From positions 3,045,501 through 3,109,500 of the forward strand of contig NZ_CP127173.1 of NCBI RefSeq assembly GCF_030264295.1: a DNA stretch of 64,000 nt, in the 5' to 3' direction. This DNA comes from Amycolatopsis nalaikhensis (GTDB taxonomy: Bacteria > Actinomycetota > Actinomycetes > Mycobacteriales > Pseudonocardiaceae). Each line of letters starts with the position of its first letter. Position 1 is the first letter of the stretch. Below are positions 37,675 through 46,630 of this stretch, piece after piece. The notes below the pieces were generated by a model that was given only the letters and a program-made list of their open reading frames with translations, did not search any database and was not told the DNA's origin. A program made the position numbers and the translations under genes.

Positions 37675-38697
37675 TCAGACGCCGGTCTTGAGCCGGCGCA
37701 AGGCTTCTTCGATGTCGGTGGCGGACAGGTCGCGGTGGGTGACGAAACGGACCTTGCCCGCCATCGGCCCGGTCCGGATGCCGAGTGAGTCGAGCCAGGC
37801 CAGCGCGGTGGGCACGTCGGGGACCTCGGCGAGCACGATGTTGGTGTCCGGCTCGTTCGTCGGCCAGCCGTGCTCGCGCAGGCCTTCGGCGAGGCGCCGG
37901 GCGTTCTCGTGCGACTCGGCCAGCTCGGGGACGCGGTCCAGTGCGACCAGGCAGGCCGCGGCCAGGACGCCGCCCTGCCGGACGCCGCCGCCGAGCATCT
38001 GCCGCATCCGGCGGGCCTGCTCGACGAACGCCGCGCTGCCGGCGATGACCGAGCCGACCGGTGCGCCGAGGCCCTTGCTGAAGCAGGCCGACACGGTGTC
38101 GACGCCGACGGTCAGCGCGGCGGGCGGCACCTCGAGCGCGACCGCGGCCTGCCAGAGCCGGGCGCCGTCGAGGTGCACGGTGAGCCCGGCTTCCTTGGCG
38201 ACGGACAGCAGCTGCGCGTGCTCGTCGGGCGGCGTCACCGCGCCACCGGCCGCGTTGTGCGTGTTCTCCAGACAGAGCAGCGATGTCCGTAATGTGAAGT
38301 ACGGCCCGGGTTGTCCGATCGCGGCCGCGAGGGCGTCGGGCGATGGGCGGCCCGGGCCGCCGTCGTGCTCGAGGATGTCCGGCATCCCGCCGGCCAGCCA
38401 CGAGGCCGAGCCCAGCTCGTTGACCAGCACGTGCGCGCCCCGCGTGGCCAGGAACCGGTCGCCCCGCCGCAGGTGGAGGCTGAGCGCGATGAGGTTGGCC
38501 ATGGTCCCGCTCGGCACCCACAGCGCGGCCGGCATGCCCAGGACGTGGGCAGCCCGCTCCTCCAGCGCCGCGACCGTCGGGTCGTGCTCGAGGACGTTGT
38601 CCGCGACTTCCGCGGACGCCATCGCCGCCCGCATCGTTTCATCCGGACGGGTGACGGTGTCGGAGCGGAAATCGAGTGGCGCGGGCGCGAAGGTCAC
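37675..38697 (-). CDS. ltaE: Low-specificity threonine aldolase-like enzyme
   Basis: 340 residues, PLP-dependent. F-R-S-D-T-V-T-R-P at the start, L-C-L-E-N-T-H-N-A-A-G-G, V-H-L-D-G-A-R-L-W-Q-A and the lysine site A-C-F-S-K-G-L-G-A-P-V-G-S are the family signatures. It cleaves L-threonine or allo-threonine to glycine and acetaldehyde. Family is clear, so the symbol is used in the general sense. Confidence 0.88.
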   Translation of the reverse strand: MTFAPAPLDFRSDTVTRPDETMRAAMASAEVADNVLEHDPTVAALEERAAHVLGMPAALWVPSGTMANLIALSLHLRRGDRFLATRGAHVLVNELGSASWLAGGMPDILEHDGGPGRPSPDALAAAIGQPGPYFTLRTSLLCLENTHNAAGGAVTPPDEHAQLLSVAKEAGLTVHLDGARLWQAAVALEVPPAALTVGVDTVSACFSKGLGAPVGSVIAGSAAFVEQARRMRQMLGGGVRQGGVLAAACLVALDRVPELAESHENARRLAEGLREHGWPTNEPDTNIVLAEVPDVPTALAWLDSLGIRTGPMAGKVRFVTHRDLSATDIEEALRRLKTGV

Positions 38698-38833
38698 GGA
38701 CCGATCACATCACACCCACCTCGCGGGGATCAATCAGCCCTCGGGTGGTCGAACCCACTCCGTCCGTGCAACCGTGGACGCCCCTGATTCCGTCTACCGG
38801 CCGAACGACAAACAGAGCGGAGCACGACTGCGC

Positions 38834-39343
38834 GTGGACCAGCGCGACGAGGAGGAGTTCGCGGAGTACTTCGCCGCCAGGCGGGACGCCGTGCGCCGGA
38901 CCGCGTACATGCTCTGCGGTGACTGGCACCGGGCGGACGACCTCGCGCAGACGGCGTTCGTCGCACTGCACCGGAGGTGGAAGAAGATCAGGGATCGCGC
39001 GGCGACCGACGCGTACGTCCGCAAGACGCTCGTCCGGGCGTCGATCGACGAATCACGGCGTCCGTGGCGGCGCGAGTGGCAGACCGAGACGCTGCCGGAG
39101 CCCGCCGACGACACGCCGGGCCTCGACGAGCTCGTCGCGACCAGGGAAGACCTGCTCGCGGCGCTGAAGGAAGTGCCGCCCCGGCAACGGGCCGTGCTGG
39201 TCCTGCGGTTTTTCGAAGGACTCGACGTGACCAGCGCGGCGAAGGAGCTGGGCTGCAGCGAAGGCAACGTGAAGAGCCAGACCGCACGCGGGCTGGCGAA
39301 CCTCAAGCAGGTGCTGGAACGGGAGGTGGAGACCAATGGATGA
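38834..39343 (+). CDS. ECF sigma factor, SigE-type of actinomycetes
   Basis: 169 residues from a GTG at 38834; a GTG at 38774 would add 20. Region 2 (E-F-A-E-Y-F-A-A-R-R-D-A-V-R-R-T-A-Y-M-L-C-G-D) and region 4 (L-P-P type K-E-V-P-P-R-Q-R-A-V-L-V-L-R-F-F-E-G-L, then E-G-N-V-K-S-Q-T-A-R-G-L) are complete. It matches the SigE/TIGR02983 group of small actinobacterial sigma factors. Its stop overlaps the next gene by 8 bp, as for a sigma with its regulator. Confidence 0.88.
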   Translation: MDQRDEEEFAEYFAARRDAVRRTAYMLCGDWHRADDLAQTAFVALHRRWKKIRDRAATDAYVRKTLVRASIDESRRPWRREWQTETLPEPADDTPGLDELVATREDLLAALKEVPPRQRAVLVLRFFEGLDVTSAAKELGCSEGNVKSQTARGLANLKQVLEREVETNG

Positions 39344-40050
39344 GCGGGAGCTGCGCTCGTTGTTCTCCGCCGCGCCCGGCGACGCGCCGTCGCCGACGTT
39401 CACCCAGGACGACGTCGTCCGCGAGTCCCGCCGCCAGACCGTCCGGCGCCGCAACCGGATCACGGCCGCGGCGGGCGCCGTGGTGCTCCTCGCCGGGTTC
39501 GGCGCATACGGCGTGCTGTCCGGGGGTACCCCCGCTTCGATGACGTCGGCGGGCGACAGCGTGGTGTCGTCGCAATCCGGGCCGGGTGGGGAGCAACCCG
39601 GCATCGGCCCGGCACGTCCTCAGATCGGTGGGGAGTCACCGAACTTCTCGTCCCAGCCACCCCGGCAGGGGGGTGACCCGGGCGGGAAGACCGGCCAGCT
39701 GGCCGAAGGCGCCTCCGGGTGCGAACAGGTGGACGGGGGAGCTCGCCATTGCCCTCGCTGGCGAGCTCCCCGGCCACGTCGCCGGTACCCCGGCTGTCCC
39801 GGGCGGCGCCTGTTCGACGGCGGCGCGCTCCGCCGGGTTCCCGGTCCCGGGCGGCGAGGTGGCCGCGGCGGTGTACCCGAAGGGCATCCCGGTGGTCTTC
39901 AAGTCCCAGCCCGCCGGCACGGTCACGGCGCAGGTCCCGACGGCGTCCGGTGGCGTCTTGGTGCTGGTCAGCGTGCCCGCGGCGGGGGCGACGGCGCCGT
40001 ACGCGGGTCAGGTGGACGGCTTCGCGCGCGATCTCGCGCCCCGCTTCTGA
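39336..40050 (+). CDS. Sigma-factor-linked membrane protein, with a +1 frameshift
   Basis: About 237 residues once corrected. N-terminal M-D-E-R-E-L-R-S-L-F-S-A-A-P-G-D-A-P, an Arg-rich stretch, one membrane span (I-T-A-A-A-G-A-V-V-L-L-A-G-F-G-A-Y), then an outside Pro/Gly part and an E-L-A-I-A-L-A-G-E-L-P-G...Y-A-G-Q-V-D-G-F-A-R domain. In a run of five G at 39735-39739 one base is extra: removing it joins E-Q-V-D-G-E-L-A-I-A-L-A. Length is 3n+1. Such proteins are usually the anti-sigma partner, but no zinc anti-sigma motif is visible, so the role is inferred. Confidence 0.6.
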
Positions 40051-40084
40051 GCGCGGGTCCGCCCGGTTGGCAGAATGACCGGCC

Positions 40085-40693
40085 ATGACCGGTGCGACCA
40101 CCCCCAAGGGGGAGCGACGGCGTGCCGCCCTCGTCGAAGCCGCCGCGAAGCTGCTCGTCGAGGGCGGGTTCGACGCCGTCCGGCACCGGGCCGTCGCCGA
40201 ACGCGCCGGGCTGCCGCTCGCGTCGACGACGTACTACTTCGACTCGCTGGAAGACCTGGTCACGGCCGCGGTCGAGCACCACTCGAACGCCGAGCTGGCG
40301 ACCGGCCGCCGTCGGCTGGAGGAGCTCGCGACGCGCAACCGCGGCGTGCAGGCGACCGTCGACTTGGTGCTGGAGATGCTCCTGGGCCCGGAGAGCGGTG
40401 ACCCGGAGGCGGACGCCGAAGCCGTGCTGCTGCGGTACGAACGGCTGGTCGCGACCGGCCGCCGCCCGTACCTGCGGCCGTTGATGCGGACGCTGTCGGC
40501 CCAGCTCGACGAGCTGCTGACGGAGATCTTCGCCCGCTCGGGCACCCCGGTCGCGGGCGCCGAGCTGAAGCGCCTGATCGCGCTGATCGACGGCGCGGTG
40601 GTCAACGCGCTGATCGAAATCGACCCGGAGCCCCGCGCGGCCGCCGCCCGCATGCTCCAAGCAGCCCTCGAACCAGCCGCCTCCGCCTCGTGA
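40085..40693 (+). CDS. TetR-family transcriptional regulator
   Basis: 202 residues. The DNA-binding part is F-D-A-V-R-H-R-A-V-A-E-R-A-G-L-P-L-A-S-T-T-Y-Y-F-D-S. The C-terminal domain is of the TetR_C_33-like type with repeated Glu/Arg. It lies 35 bp after the membrane-protein gene and is possibly unrelated to it. The TGA stop is in palindromic element copy 4. Confidence 0.85.
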   Translation: MTGATTPKGERRRAALVEAAAKLLVEGGFDAVRHRAVAERAGLPLASTTYYFDSLEDLVTAAVEHHSNAELATGRRRLEELATRNRGVQATVDLVLEMLLGPESGDPEADAEAVLLRYERLVATGRRPYLRPLMRTLSAQLDELLTEIFARSGTPVAGAELKRLIALIDGAVVNALIEIDPEPRAAAARMLQAALEPAASAS

Positions 40694-40731
40694 GTGAATA
40701 ACAGTGTTCTAACACTGTTATTCACTCACGA
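40688..40731. terminator. 44-bp palindromic element (copy 4)
   Basis: Perfect 21-bp arms with CT centre; ends TCGTGAGTG and CACTCACGA, inner arm AATAACAGTGTT. Both convergent genes end inside it: the TetR stop is the TGA at 40691 and the GntR stop is in the right arm at 40726-40728. The A/T-rich middle differs from the other copies, which shows that only the outer part and the symmetry are kept. Confidence 0.72.
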
Positions 40732-41427
40732 CCGGCGCTGGGCTTTCGCGAGGTCGTCGCGGGACTTGGTGACCAGGGCCAGCATCGCCTGCTCCGCCGC
40801 CGTCGGGTCGCCCGCGACGATCGCGTCGAACACCTTCCGGTGGCTCGGCACCGGGTCTTCGGCGGGCGAGGCGCCGTGCACGAGCTTGTCGCGCTCGGCC
40901 AGCCCGATCGCGATGACGCGTTCCATCCGCATCAGGAAGTTGTTGTGGGTGGCGGCCATCAGCCGCCGGTGGAAGGCCAGGTCGGCCTGGACGCTCGCCT
41001 CGGGGTCGTCGCCCGCCGCGGCCATGTCGGCCAGCGCTTCCCGCAGTCCCTCGACGTCTTCCTCCGACGCGCGCCCGGCGGCGATCCGGGCCGCGGCGGG
41101 CTCGACGACCGCGCGGACCTCGGTGAGTTCGTCGAGCAGGCCCGGGTCGTCGGCGGCCGCGGTCTGCCAGCGCATGACGTCGGCGTCGAGCATGTTCCAC
41201 TTCTCGCGCGGCTGGACGAACGTGCCGCGCTTCTGCCGCGCGTCGATCATCCCCTTCGCGGCCAGCACCTTCAGGGCTTCGCGCAGCGCGGTGAGGCTGA
41301 TGTCGAGCTCTTCGCGCAGCGCGGGCAGGTCGAGCACGGTGCCCTCGCCCCACTCGTCGGAGAGGATCCGGCTGGCCAGTGCCTCCACGGTCTGGCCGTG
41401 CAACCCGCGTGGCCGGTGTTCGGTCAA
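40726..41427 (-). CDS. GntR/FadR-family regulator, likely of the galactoside genes
   Basis: 233 residues. N-terminal winged helix (G-Q-T-V-E-A-L-A-S-R-I-L-S-D-E-W, then L-R-E-E-L-D-I-S-L-T-A-L-R-E-A-L-K-V-L-A-A-K-G-M-I) and a C-terminal FCD helical domain with E-V-R-A-V-V-E-P-A-A-A-R and the metal/ligand histidines of F-H-R-R-L and S-H-R-K-V-F. FadR-type regulators of this kind (for example DgoR) respond to sugar acids. It is divergent from the sugar ABC operon with a 158-bp gap that contains the palindrome at 41490. Confidence 0.86.
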   Translation of the reverse strand: MTEHRPRGLHGQTVEALASRILSDEWGEGTVLDLPALREELDISLTALREALKVLAAKGMIDARQKRGTFVQPREKWNMLDADVMRWQTAAADDPGLLDELTEVRAVVEPAAARIAAGRASEEDVEGLREALADMAAAGDDPEASVQADLAFHRRLMAATHNNFLMRMERVIAIGLAERDKLVHGASPAEDPVPSHRKVFDAIVAGDPTAAEQAMLALVTKSRDDLAKAQRRS

Positions 41428-41489
41428 TGGAGGGGCCCTCTCAGCTGGCGGACTGGCGGAAGGTCATCCTACGCTGCCCCCGAAGTCGT

Positions 41490-41500
41490 CATAAATTATG
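41490..41500. promoter_or_regulatory. Candidate GntR operator before the sugar ABC operon
   Basis: CATAA-A-TTATG, an odd palindrome in an A/T-rich patch of an otherwise GC-rich gap, nine bases before a TTGACA -35-like hexamer (41509-41514). A similar A/T-rich palindrome followed by TTGAC lies before the GH27 gene at 49670. Both are inferred to be sites of the divergent GntR regulator. Confidence 0.45.
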
Positions 41501-41585
41501 AATACATCTTGACACCGGCGTCGCCCGGTTGCACTCTTTGGCAGCAGTCACGCCCGTGCGGGCACCTAGACAAAGGGGTCACGAG

Positions 41586-42884
41586 ATGACGAGTGCCGGC
41601 CTGTCCCGCCGTCGTTTCCTGCGCAACGCCAGCCTGGCCGGGCTGGGCGCCATCGGTTCGAGCAGCTTCCTCGCCGCCTGCGCCACGTCCGCGTCCAACG
41701 GCCCGGTCAAGCAGGCCGCCGGCGCGGTCACCGTCCAGTCGAACCTGTCCTCGCCCGAGGCGAAGAAGGCGATCGAGGCGCTGGCCAAGGCGTTCGGCGC
41801 CAAGGGCGGCGCGACGGCGACGGTGAACACCGTGGCGTCGGAGACCTTCCGCACGCAGCTGCCCAGCTACCTCACCGCGGCCAACCCGCCCGACACGTTC
41901 ACCTGGTACCCGGGCTCGCTGCTGTCCGGCTACGCGCGCAAGGGCCTGCTCCTCGACGTCGGCGACGTCTGGCAGACGATGGGCGACTACAGCGCCGCCT
42001 TCCGGAACCTCTCCGGCGACGGCGCCGGACACCAGGTCTTCATCCCGACGTCCTACTACTGGTGGGGCTTCTTCTACCGGAAGTCCAACTTCGCGAAGTG
42101 GGGCGTCCAGCCGCCGACGAACTGGAGCGAGTTCCTCGCGCTGTGCGAAACGTTGAAGGGCAAGGGAATCGCGCCCATCGGCCTCGGCGCCGGCGGCAAC
42201 ACGCCGTGGACCGCGTCGGCCTGGTTCGACTACCTCAACATCCGGATCAACGGCGCGCCGTTCCACCGCGAGCTGCTCGCGGGCAAGCAACGCTTCGACG
42301 ACCCGCGCGTGAAGAAGATCTTCGACCCGTGGCGCCAGGCGCTGCCCTACTTCGACCCGAACGGCACCGCGATCGCGTTCCAGGACGCCACGACCGTGCT
42401 GCTGCAGGGCCGCACCGGCATGGTGCTGACCGGCACGTTCTTCGCCGACGCCGCCCCGAAGGACGCGCTCGACGACCTCGACTTCTTCCAGTTCCCGATC
42501 CTCGACCCGGCGGTCCCGGTGGCCGAGGAGGGCCCGACCGACGGCTTCTTCGCCAGCGCGCGCACCCCGCACGTCGCCGAGGTCAAGGAGTGGTTCAAGT
42601 ACGTCGCGACGGCCGAGGCGCAGGAGCTCTACATCAAGAACTCCTCCGGCACCGTGCTGCCGACCAACCCGTCCGCCAAGGACTCCGGCACCCCGCTGGT
42701 CCAAAAGGGACGGAAGATGCTCGCGGACGCCAAGGAGATCACGCAGTTCTTCAACCGCGACTCCTCCGACGCGCTGCAGCCGACCGCCGACGCCGCGTTG
42801 ATCCGGTTCATCCAGAAGCCGAACGAGCTCGATTCGATCCTGAGCGACTGGCAGACCGCCGCGCAGAAGGTCTGGCAGTCCTGA
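41586..42884 (+). CDS. Sugar ABC transporter, substrate-binding lipoprotein
   Basis: 432 residues. The N terminus carries a twin-arginine signal (S-R-R-R-F-L-R-N-A) followed by a lipobox (L-A-A-C, Cys about 32), so it is exported folded and lipidated. The body is a cluster B/CUT1 binding protein of oligosaccharide importers, with many aromatic residues (Y-Y-W-W-G-F-F-Y, T-W-Y-P) suited to sugar stacking. The two permeases follow directly. Gene context suggests alpha-galactosides such as melibiose or raffinose. AAAGGGG lies upstream. Confidence 0.9.
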   Translation: MTSAGLSRRRFLRNASLAGLGAIGSSSFLAACATSASNGPVKQAAGAVTVQSNLSSPEAKKAIEALAKAFGAKGGATATVNTVASETFRTQLPSYLTAANPPDTFTWYPGSLLSGYARKGLLLDVGDVWQTMGDYSAAFRNLSGDGAGHQVFIPTSYYWWGFFYRKSNFAKWGVQPPTNWSEFLALCETLKGKGIAPIGLGAGGNTPWTASAWFDYLNIRINGAPFHRELLAGKQRFDDPRVKKIFDPWRQALPYFDPNGTAIAFQDATTVLLQGRTGMVLTGTFFADAAPKDALDDLDFFQFPILDPAVPVAEEGPTDGFFASARTPHVAEVKEWFKYVATAEAQELYIKNSSGTVLPTNPSAKDSGTPLVQKGRKMLADAKEITQFFNRDSSDALQPTADAALIRFIQKPNELDSILSDWQTAAQKVWQS

Positions 42885-42885
42885 C

Positions 42886-43806
42886 ATGGCGGTGCTCACC
42901 GCGGAAAAGCCGAAGGCCGCGGCACGGGCCGTGAAACGCCGTCGCCGGATCTCGCCGGTGCTGCTGGCCTTCGTCCTGGTACCCCTGCTCGTCGAGGGGT
43001 TCTGGGTGTTCTGGCCCGCGCTGCAGGGCTTCTACCTGGCGCTGACGAACTGGGACGGCGTCTCGGCGCCGACGTTCGTCGGCTTCGGGAACTTCGCCGA
43101 GATGTTCTCCGACGACATCTTCAAGACCGCCGCGCTCGACACGGTGATCTGGCTGGTGCTCTTCGGCGGGCTCTCGGCGGTCGGCGGGCTCGCGCTCGCC
43201 ACGTTGCTGCAACGCGAACGGCGTGGCGTCGGCTTCTACCGGGCCGCGCTGTTCACGCCCGTGGTGTTCTCGCTGGTCGCTACGTCGTTGATCTGGCAGG
43301 TGATCTACCAGCCCGACGGCGTCGTGAACAAGCTGCTCGGCGCGGTCGGGCTGGAGAGCTGGCAGCACTCGTGGCTGGCCGACCCGAAGACCGCGCTGTA
43401 CGCGGTGCTCGTCCCGGCGTTGTGGCGCCAGGTCGGGTACGTGATGGTGCTCTACCTGGCCGGGCTCAAGGGGATCGACCCGGCGCTCTACGAAGCGGCC
43501 AAATTGGACGGTGCCACCGCGTGGCAGCAGTTCCGCAACGTCACCTGGCCGCAGCTGCGCAGCGTCAACTCCGTGGTCCTGTCGGTGATCATCATCGACT
43601 CGCTGCGCTCCTTCGACGTCGTGTGGTCGATGACGAAGGGCGGGCCGTACCACTCGTCCGAGCTGCTCAGCACGTACATGTACGCGACGGCGTTCCAGTC
43701 GCTGCGCCTGGGCTACGCGTCCGCGCTGGCCGTGGTGATCTTCGTGCTGGCGTTCGGCGTGATCGTCACCTACCTCGTGCGCGCCTTCCGGGAGGACGAC
43801 CAGTGA
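42886..43806 (+). CDS. Sugar ABC transporter permease, MalF-like
   Basis: 306 residues, six membrane segments. The EAA loop that contacts the ATPase is Y-E-A-A-K-L-D-G-A-T-A-W-Q-Q-F-R-N-V-T-W-P. The ATG follows the binding-protein stop by one base. No ATP-binding subunit is encoded here, so a shared MsiK-type ATPase elsewhere is expected, as is common for CUT1 importers of actinomycetes. Confidence 0.92.
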   Translation: MAVLTAEKPKAAARAVKRRRRISPVLLAFVLVPLLVEGFWVFWPALQGFYLALTNWDGVSAPTFVGFGNFAEMFSDDIFKTAALDTVIWLVLFGGLSAVGGLALATLLQRERRGVGFYRAALFTPVVFSLVATSLIWQVIYQPDGVVNKLLGAVGLESWQHSWLADPKTALYAVLVPALWRQVGYVMVLYLAGLKGIDPALYEAAKLDGATAWQQFRNVTWPQLRSVNSVVLSVIIIDSLRSFDVVWSMTKGGPYHSSELLSTYMYATAFQSLRLGYASALAVVIFVLAFGVIVTYLVRAFREDDQ

Positions 43807-44621
43807 GGACGAGGACCTTCGGGTTCCACCTGCTCGCGGGCGGGGTCGCGGTGCTGTGGCTGCTGCCGATCCTGCTCGTGCTGACCACGAGTGTCCGGTC
43901 CTTTTCGGACATCGCCTCGAACGGCCTCGGCGCGTTCCCGGGTTCGTTCACCCTCGACGCGTTCGGGCAGGCGTGGGGGGAGGGCGGTGGCGGGCACGCG
44001 ATGCTGAACAGCCTGCTGGTGACGATCCCGACCGTGCTGCTCGCGCTGCTGCTCAGCTCGGCCGCCGCGTTCGCGCTCAGCCGATACCAGATCCCGTTGC
44101 GCCGCACGATCATCCTCGTGATGCTGTCGGGCAACCTGCTGCCGCCGCAGATCCTGCTGGTGCCGGTGGCGAAGCTGGCCGAACTGCTCGGCATCTACGA
44201 CACGCTGACCGCGCTCGTCGTCGTGCAGGTCGGGTTCGGGCTCGGCTTCTACACGTTCGTGCTGCAGGGGTTCATGCGGTCGATCCCCGGCGAGATCCAG
44301 CAGGCCGCGCTGATCGACGGCGCCGGGGTCGGGCAGATCTTCTGGCGGATCATCCTGCCGATGACCCGCCCGGCGCTGGCCGCGCTCGGCGCGCTGGCCT
44401 TCACCTGGACGTTCAACGACCTGCTGTGGTCGATCACCGTGCTGCGCACCGGCTCGGTGATGCCGGTGACGCCGGCGCTGCTGGGCCTGCAGGGCCAGTA
44501 CGTGTCCAACTGGAACGTGATCGCGGCGGGGTCGGTCATCGCGGCCGTCCCGACCGTGGCCGTGTTCCTGCGGTTCCAGAAGCACTTCATTTCCGGGCTG
44601 GCGATCGGGGCGATCAAGTGA
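43803..44621 (+). CDS. Sugar ABC transporter permease, MalG-like
   Basis: 272 residues from a GTG that overlaps the TGA of the first permease. Six membrane segments; EAA loop Q-Q-A-A-L-I-D-G-A-G-V-G-Q-I-F-W-R-I-I-L-P. Its end overlaps the GH36 gene start, so the importer and the first hydrolase are translated together. A third component ATPase is absent. Confidence 0.92.
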   Translation: MRTRTFGFHLLAGGVAVLWLLPILLVLTTSVRSFSDIASNGLGAFPGSFTLDAFGQAWGEGGGGHAMLNSLLVTIPTVLLALLLSSAAAFALSRYQIPLRRTIILVMLSGNLLPPQILLVPVAKLAELLGIYDTLTALVVVQVGFGLGFYTFVLQGFMRSIPGEIQQAALIDGAGVGQIFWRIILPMTRPALAALGALAFTWTFNDLLWSITVLRTGSVMPVTPALLGLQGQYVSNWNVIAAGSVIAAVPTVAVFLRFQKHFISGLAIGAIK

Positions 44622-46630
44622 CGTGGACCGTGGCCATGAAGTCCACTTCGTACACCGTGGCGCTGGACCCCACCGAGCGCTGGCTCGAGCTGGTGGCGTG
44701 GGGACCGTCCGGGATCGAAGCCGGACCGTCGGTGTTCGCGAACGCGGGGTCGGTACACTTCATCACCGAGGCGGACGCGGCCCCGGTCGAGTACGCGCCG
44801 CTGGGCCTGCGCCCGTTCTCCGGCGCGGACGTCGCCGTGCGCGGCGGCTCGTGGTGGCGCTTCGAGGGTGACGTCTCCGGCGACGACCTGCGGCTGGCCT
44901 TCGTGGACGAGCTGACCGGGCTGCGCGCGGTGCTCTGCTACCGGCCGGTCCCCGAGACGGACGTGCTCACCCGCTGGGTCGAGTTCACCAACACGGGCTC
45001 GGCGGCGCTCGAGTTCGACCGGCTCGGCTCGGCGGGCGTGTGCGTCCCCACGGTCTCGGGCGCTCGCCTGACGTACCTGACCGGCCAGTGGTCGCAGGAG
45101 TTCACGCGCCGCACGGTGGACCTGCCCGCGGGCGGATTCCGGATGGAGAGCCGCTTCGGCGTCCCCGGCCACGCGCACGTGCCGTGGCTGGCGGTGCAGG
45201 ACGCGTCCGGCGGTCCCGCGTTCGGCGTTTCCCTGGAATGGCCGGGTTCTTGGTCCATCGAGGCGGACGTCGAGCCGTCCGGGCTGACGCGCGTCCGGGC
45301 CGGTCGGCTGCCGTCGCCGGGTCCGGTGCGGCTCGAGCCCGGCGCTTCCTTGACGACGCCCGCCGTCGCGCTGGCGTCCAGTGTGGACGGTCTGGCTGGG
45401 CTGGCCGCGGTGTGGCACGACTACGACCGGCTGCTGGCGGGTTCCCGTTGGCGGCGACCGCGTCCGGTGCTCTACAACTCCTGGGAGGCCACGGGTTTCG
45501 ACGTCCGGAGCGCGCACCAGCTGGAGTTGGCCAAACGCGCGGCCGACCTCGGTGTCGAGCTGTTCGTGGTCGACGACGGCTGGTTCACCGGCCGCGACGA
45601 CGACACCGGCGGCCTCGGCGACTGGGCCCCGGCCGAAGCCTCGTTCGGCGAGTTCGTCGAGTCGGTGCGCGAGCTGGGCCTGGAGTTCGGCCTGTGGGTC
45701 GAGCCGGAAGCCGTCAGCCCGAAGTCGCGGCTGTACGCCGAGCACCCGGACTGGGTCTACCGGATCGAGGGCCGCCCGGCGATGCTGATCCGCAACCAGC
45801 TCCTGCTGGACCTGGGACGCCCCGAGGTCGTCGCCTTCGTCAAGTCCACTCTGGACTCGTTGCTGACGGAGTACCCGATCTCGTACCTGAAGTGGGACAT
45901 GAACCGCCCGCCGACCGAACGCGGCCGCCCGGGCGCGCCGGACGCGGACCTCGACGCCGAGCACGTCGCGGGTTACCTGGCGGTGCTGGACCACCTGCGC
46001 GCGACGCACCCGCACGTGACGATCGAGGCGTGCGCGGGCGGCGGCGGCCGCACGGACCTGGCGACGGTCGCGCGCACCGACGTCGTCTGGCCGAGCGACA
46101 ACACCGGCCCGCTGGATCGCCTCGCGATCCAGGACGGCTTCCTCCTGATGCACGCCCCACACCTGATGAGCTCGTGGGTGACGGACTCGCCAGGAGTGTT
46201 CGACCCGCGGCCGCGCTCGCTGCGGTTCCGCTTCGTGACGGCGATGGCCGGGGTGCTCGGCATCGGCGCGGACCTGTCGAAGTGGACGCCGGAGCAGCAC
46301 GCCGAGGCGGCTTCCCTGGTGGCCGTGTACAAGTCGATCCGCGACGTCGTCCACCACGGCGTCGCCAGGGTCCAGCCGGGCGCGACCCAGTACACCTCGG
46401 AAGACGGCGACACCGTGGTGGTGCTGGCGTGGAACACCGGGGAGCTGACCGGCGCACCGCTCGTGCCGGGACGCTCGTCGCGCGTGCGCCTCGACGTGCG
46501 CCCGGATTCGTCCTATGTGGACACGAGCGGAGCCCGGTACTCAGGGGTCCACCTGAAGTACGCGGGACTCCCCTTCGACTGGACCGCGGCCCACGACGCG
46601 GATGTGGTCGTGCTACGCCGGGCCGAGTAG
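44618..46630 (+). CDS. Alpha-galactosidase, GH36, cytoplasmic
   Basis: 670 residues from a GTG in the GTGA overlap with the permease. No signal peptide. N-terminal beta-supersandwich, then the TIM barrel: Y-L-K-W-D-M-N-R carries the nucleophile D427, the C-A-G-G-G-G-R-T-D segment begins at C472, and V-W-P-S-D-N-T holds the acid/base D494. Hydrolyses alpha-1,6-galactosides to galactose after import by the coupled ABC system. The last 18 bp overlap the convergent glycosyltransferase gene. Length is at the lower end of the usual 700-730 but all active-site parts are there. Confidence 0.9.
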   Translation: MTWTVAMKSTSYTVALDPTERWLELVAWGPSGIEAGPSVFANAGSVHFITEADAAPVEYAPLGLRPFSGADVAVRGGSWWRFEGDVSGDDLRLAFVDELTGLRAVLCYRPVPETDVLTRWVEFTNTGSAALEFDRLGSAGVCVPTVSGARLTYLTGQWSQEFTRRTVDLPAGGFRMESRFGVPGHAHVPWLAVQDASGGPAFGVSLEWPGSWSIEADVEPSGLTRVRAGRLPSPGPVRLEPGASLTTPAVALASSVDGLAGLAAVWHDYDRLLAGSRWRRPRPVLYNSWEATGFDVRSAHQLELAKRAADLGVELFVVDDGWFTGRDDDTGGLGDWAPAEASFGEFVESVRELGLEFGLWVEPEAVSPKSRLYAEHPDWVYRIEGRPAMLIRNQLLLDLGRPEVVAFVKSTLDSLLTEYPISYLKWDMNRPPTERGRPGAPDADLDAEHVAGYLAVLDHLRATHPHVTIEACAGGGGRTDLATVARTDVVWPSDNTGPLDRLAIQDGFLLMHAPHLMSSWVTDSPGVFDPRPRSLRFRFVTAMAGVLGIGADLSKWTPEQHAEAASLVAVYKSIRDVVHHGVARVQPGATQYTSEDGDTVVVLAWNTGELTGAPLVPGRSSRVRLDVRPDSSYVDTSGARYSGVHLKYAGLPFDWTAAHDADVVVLRRAE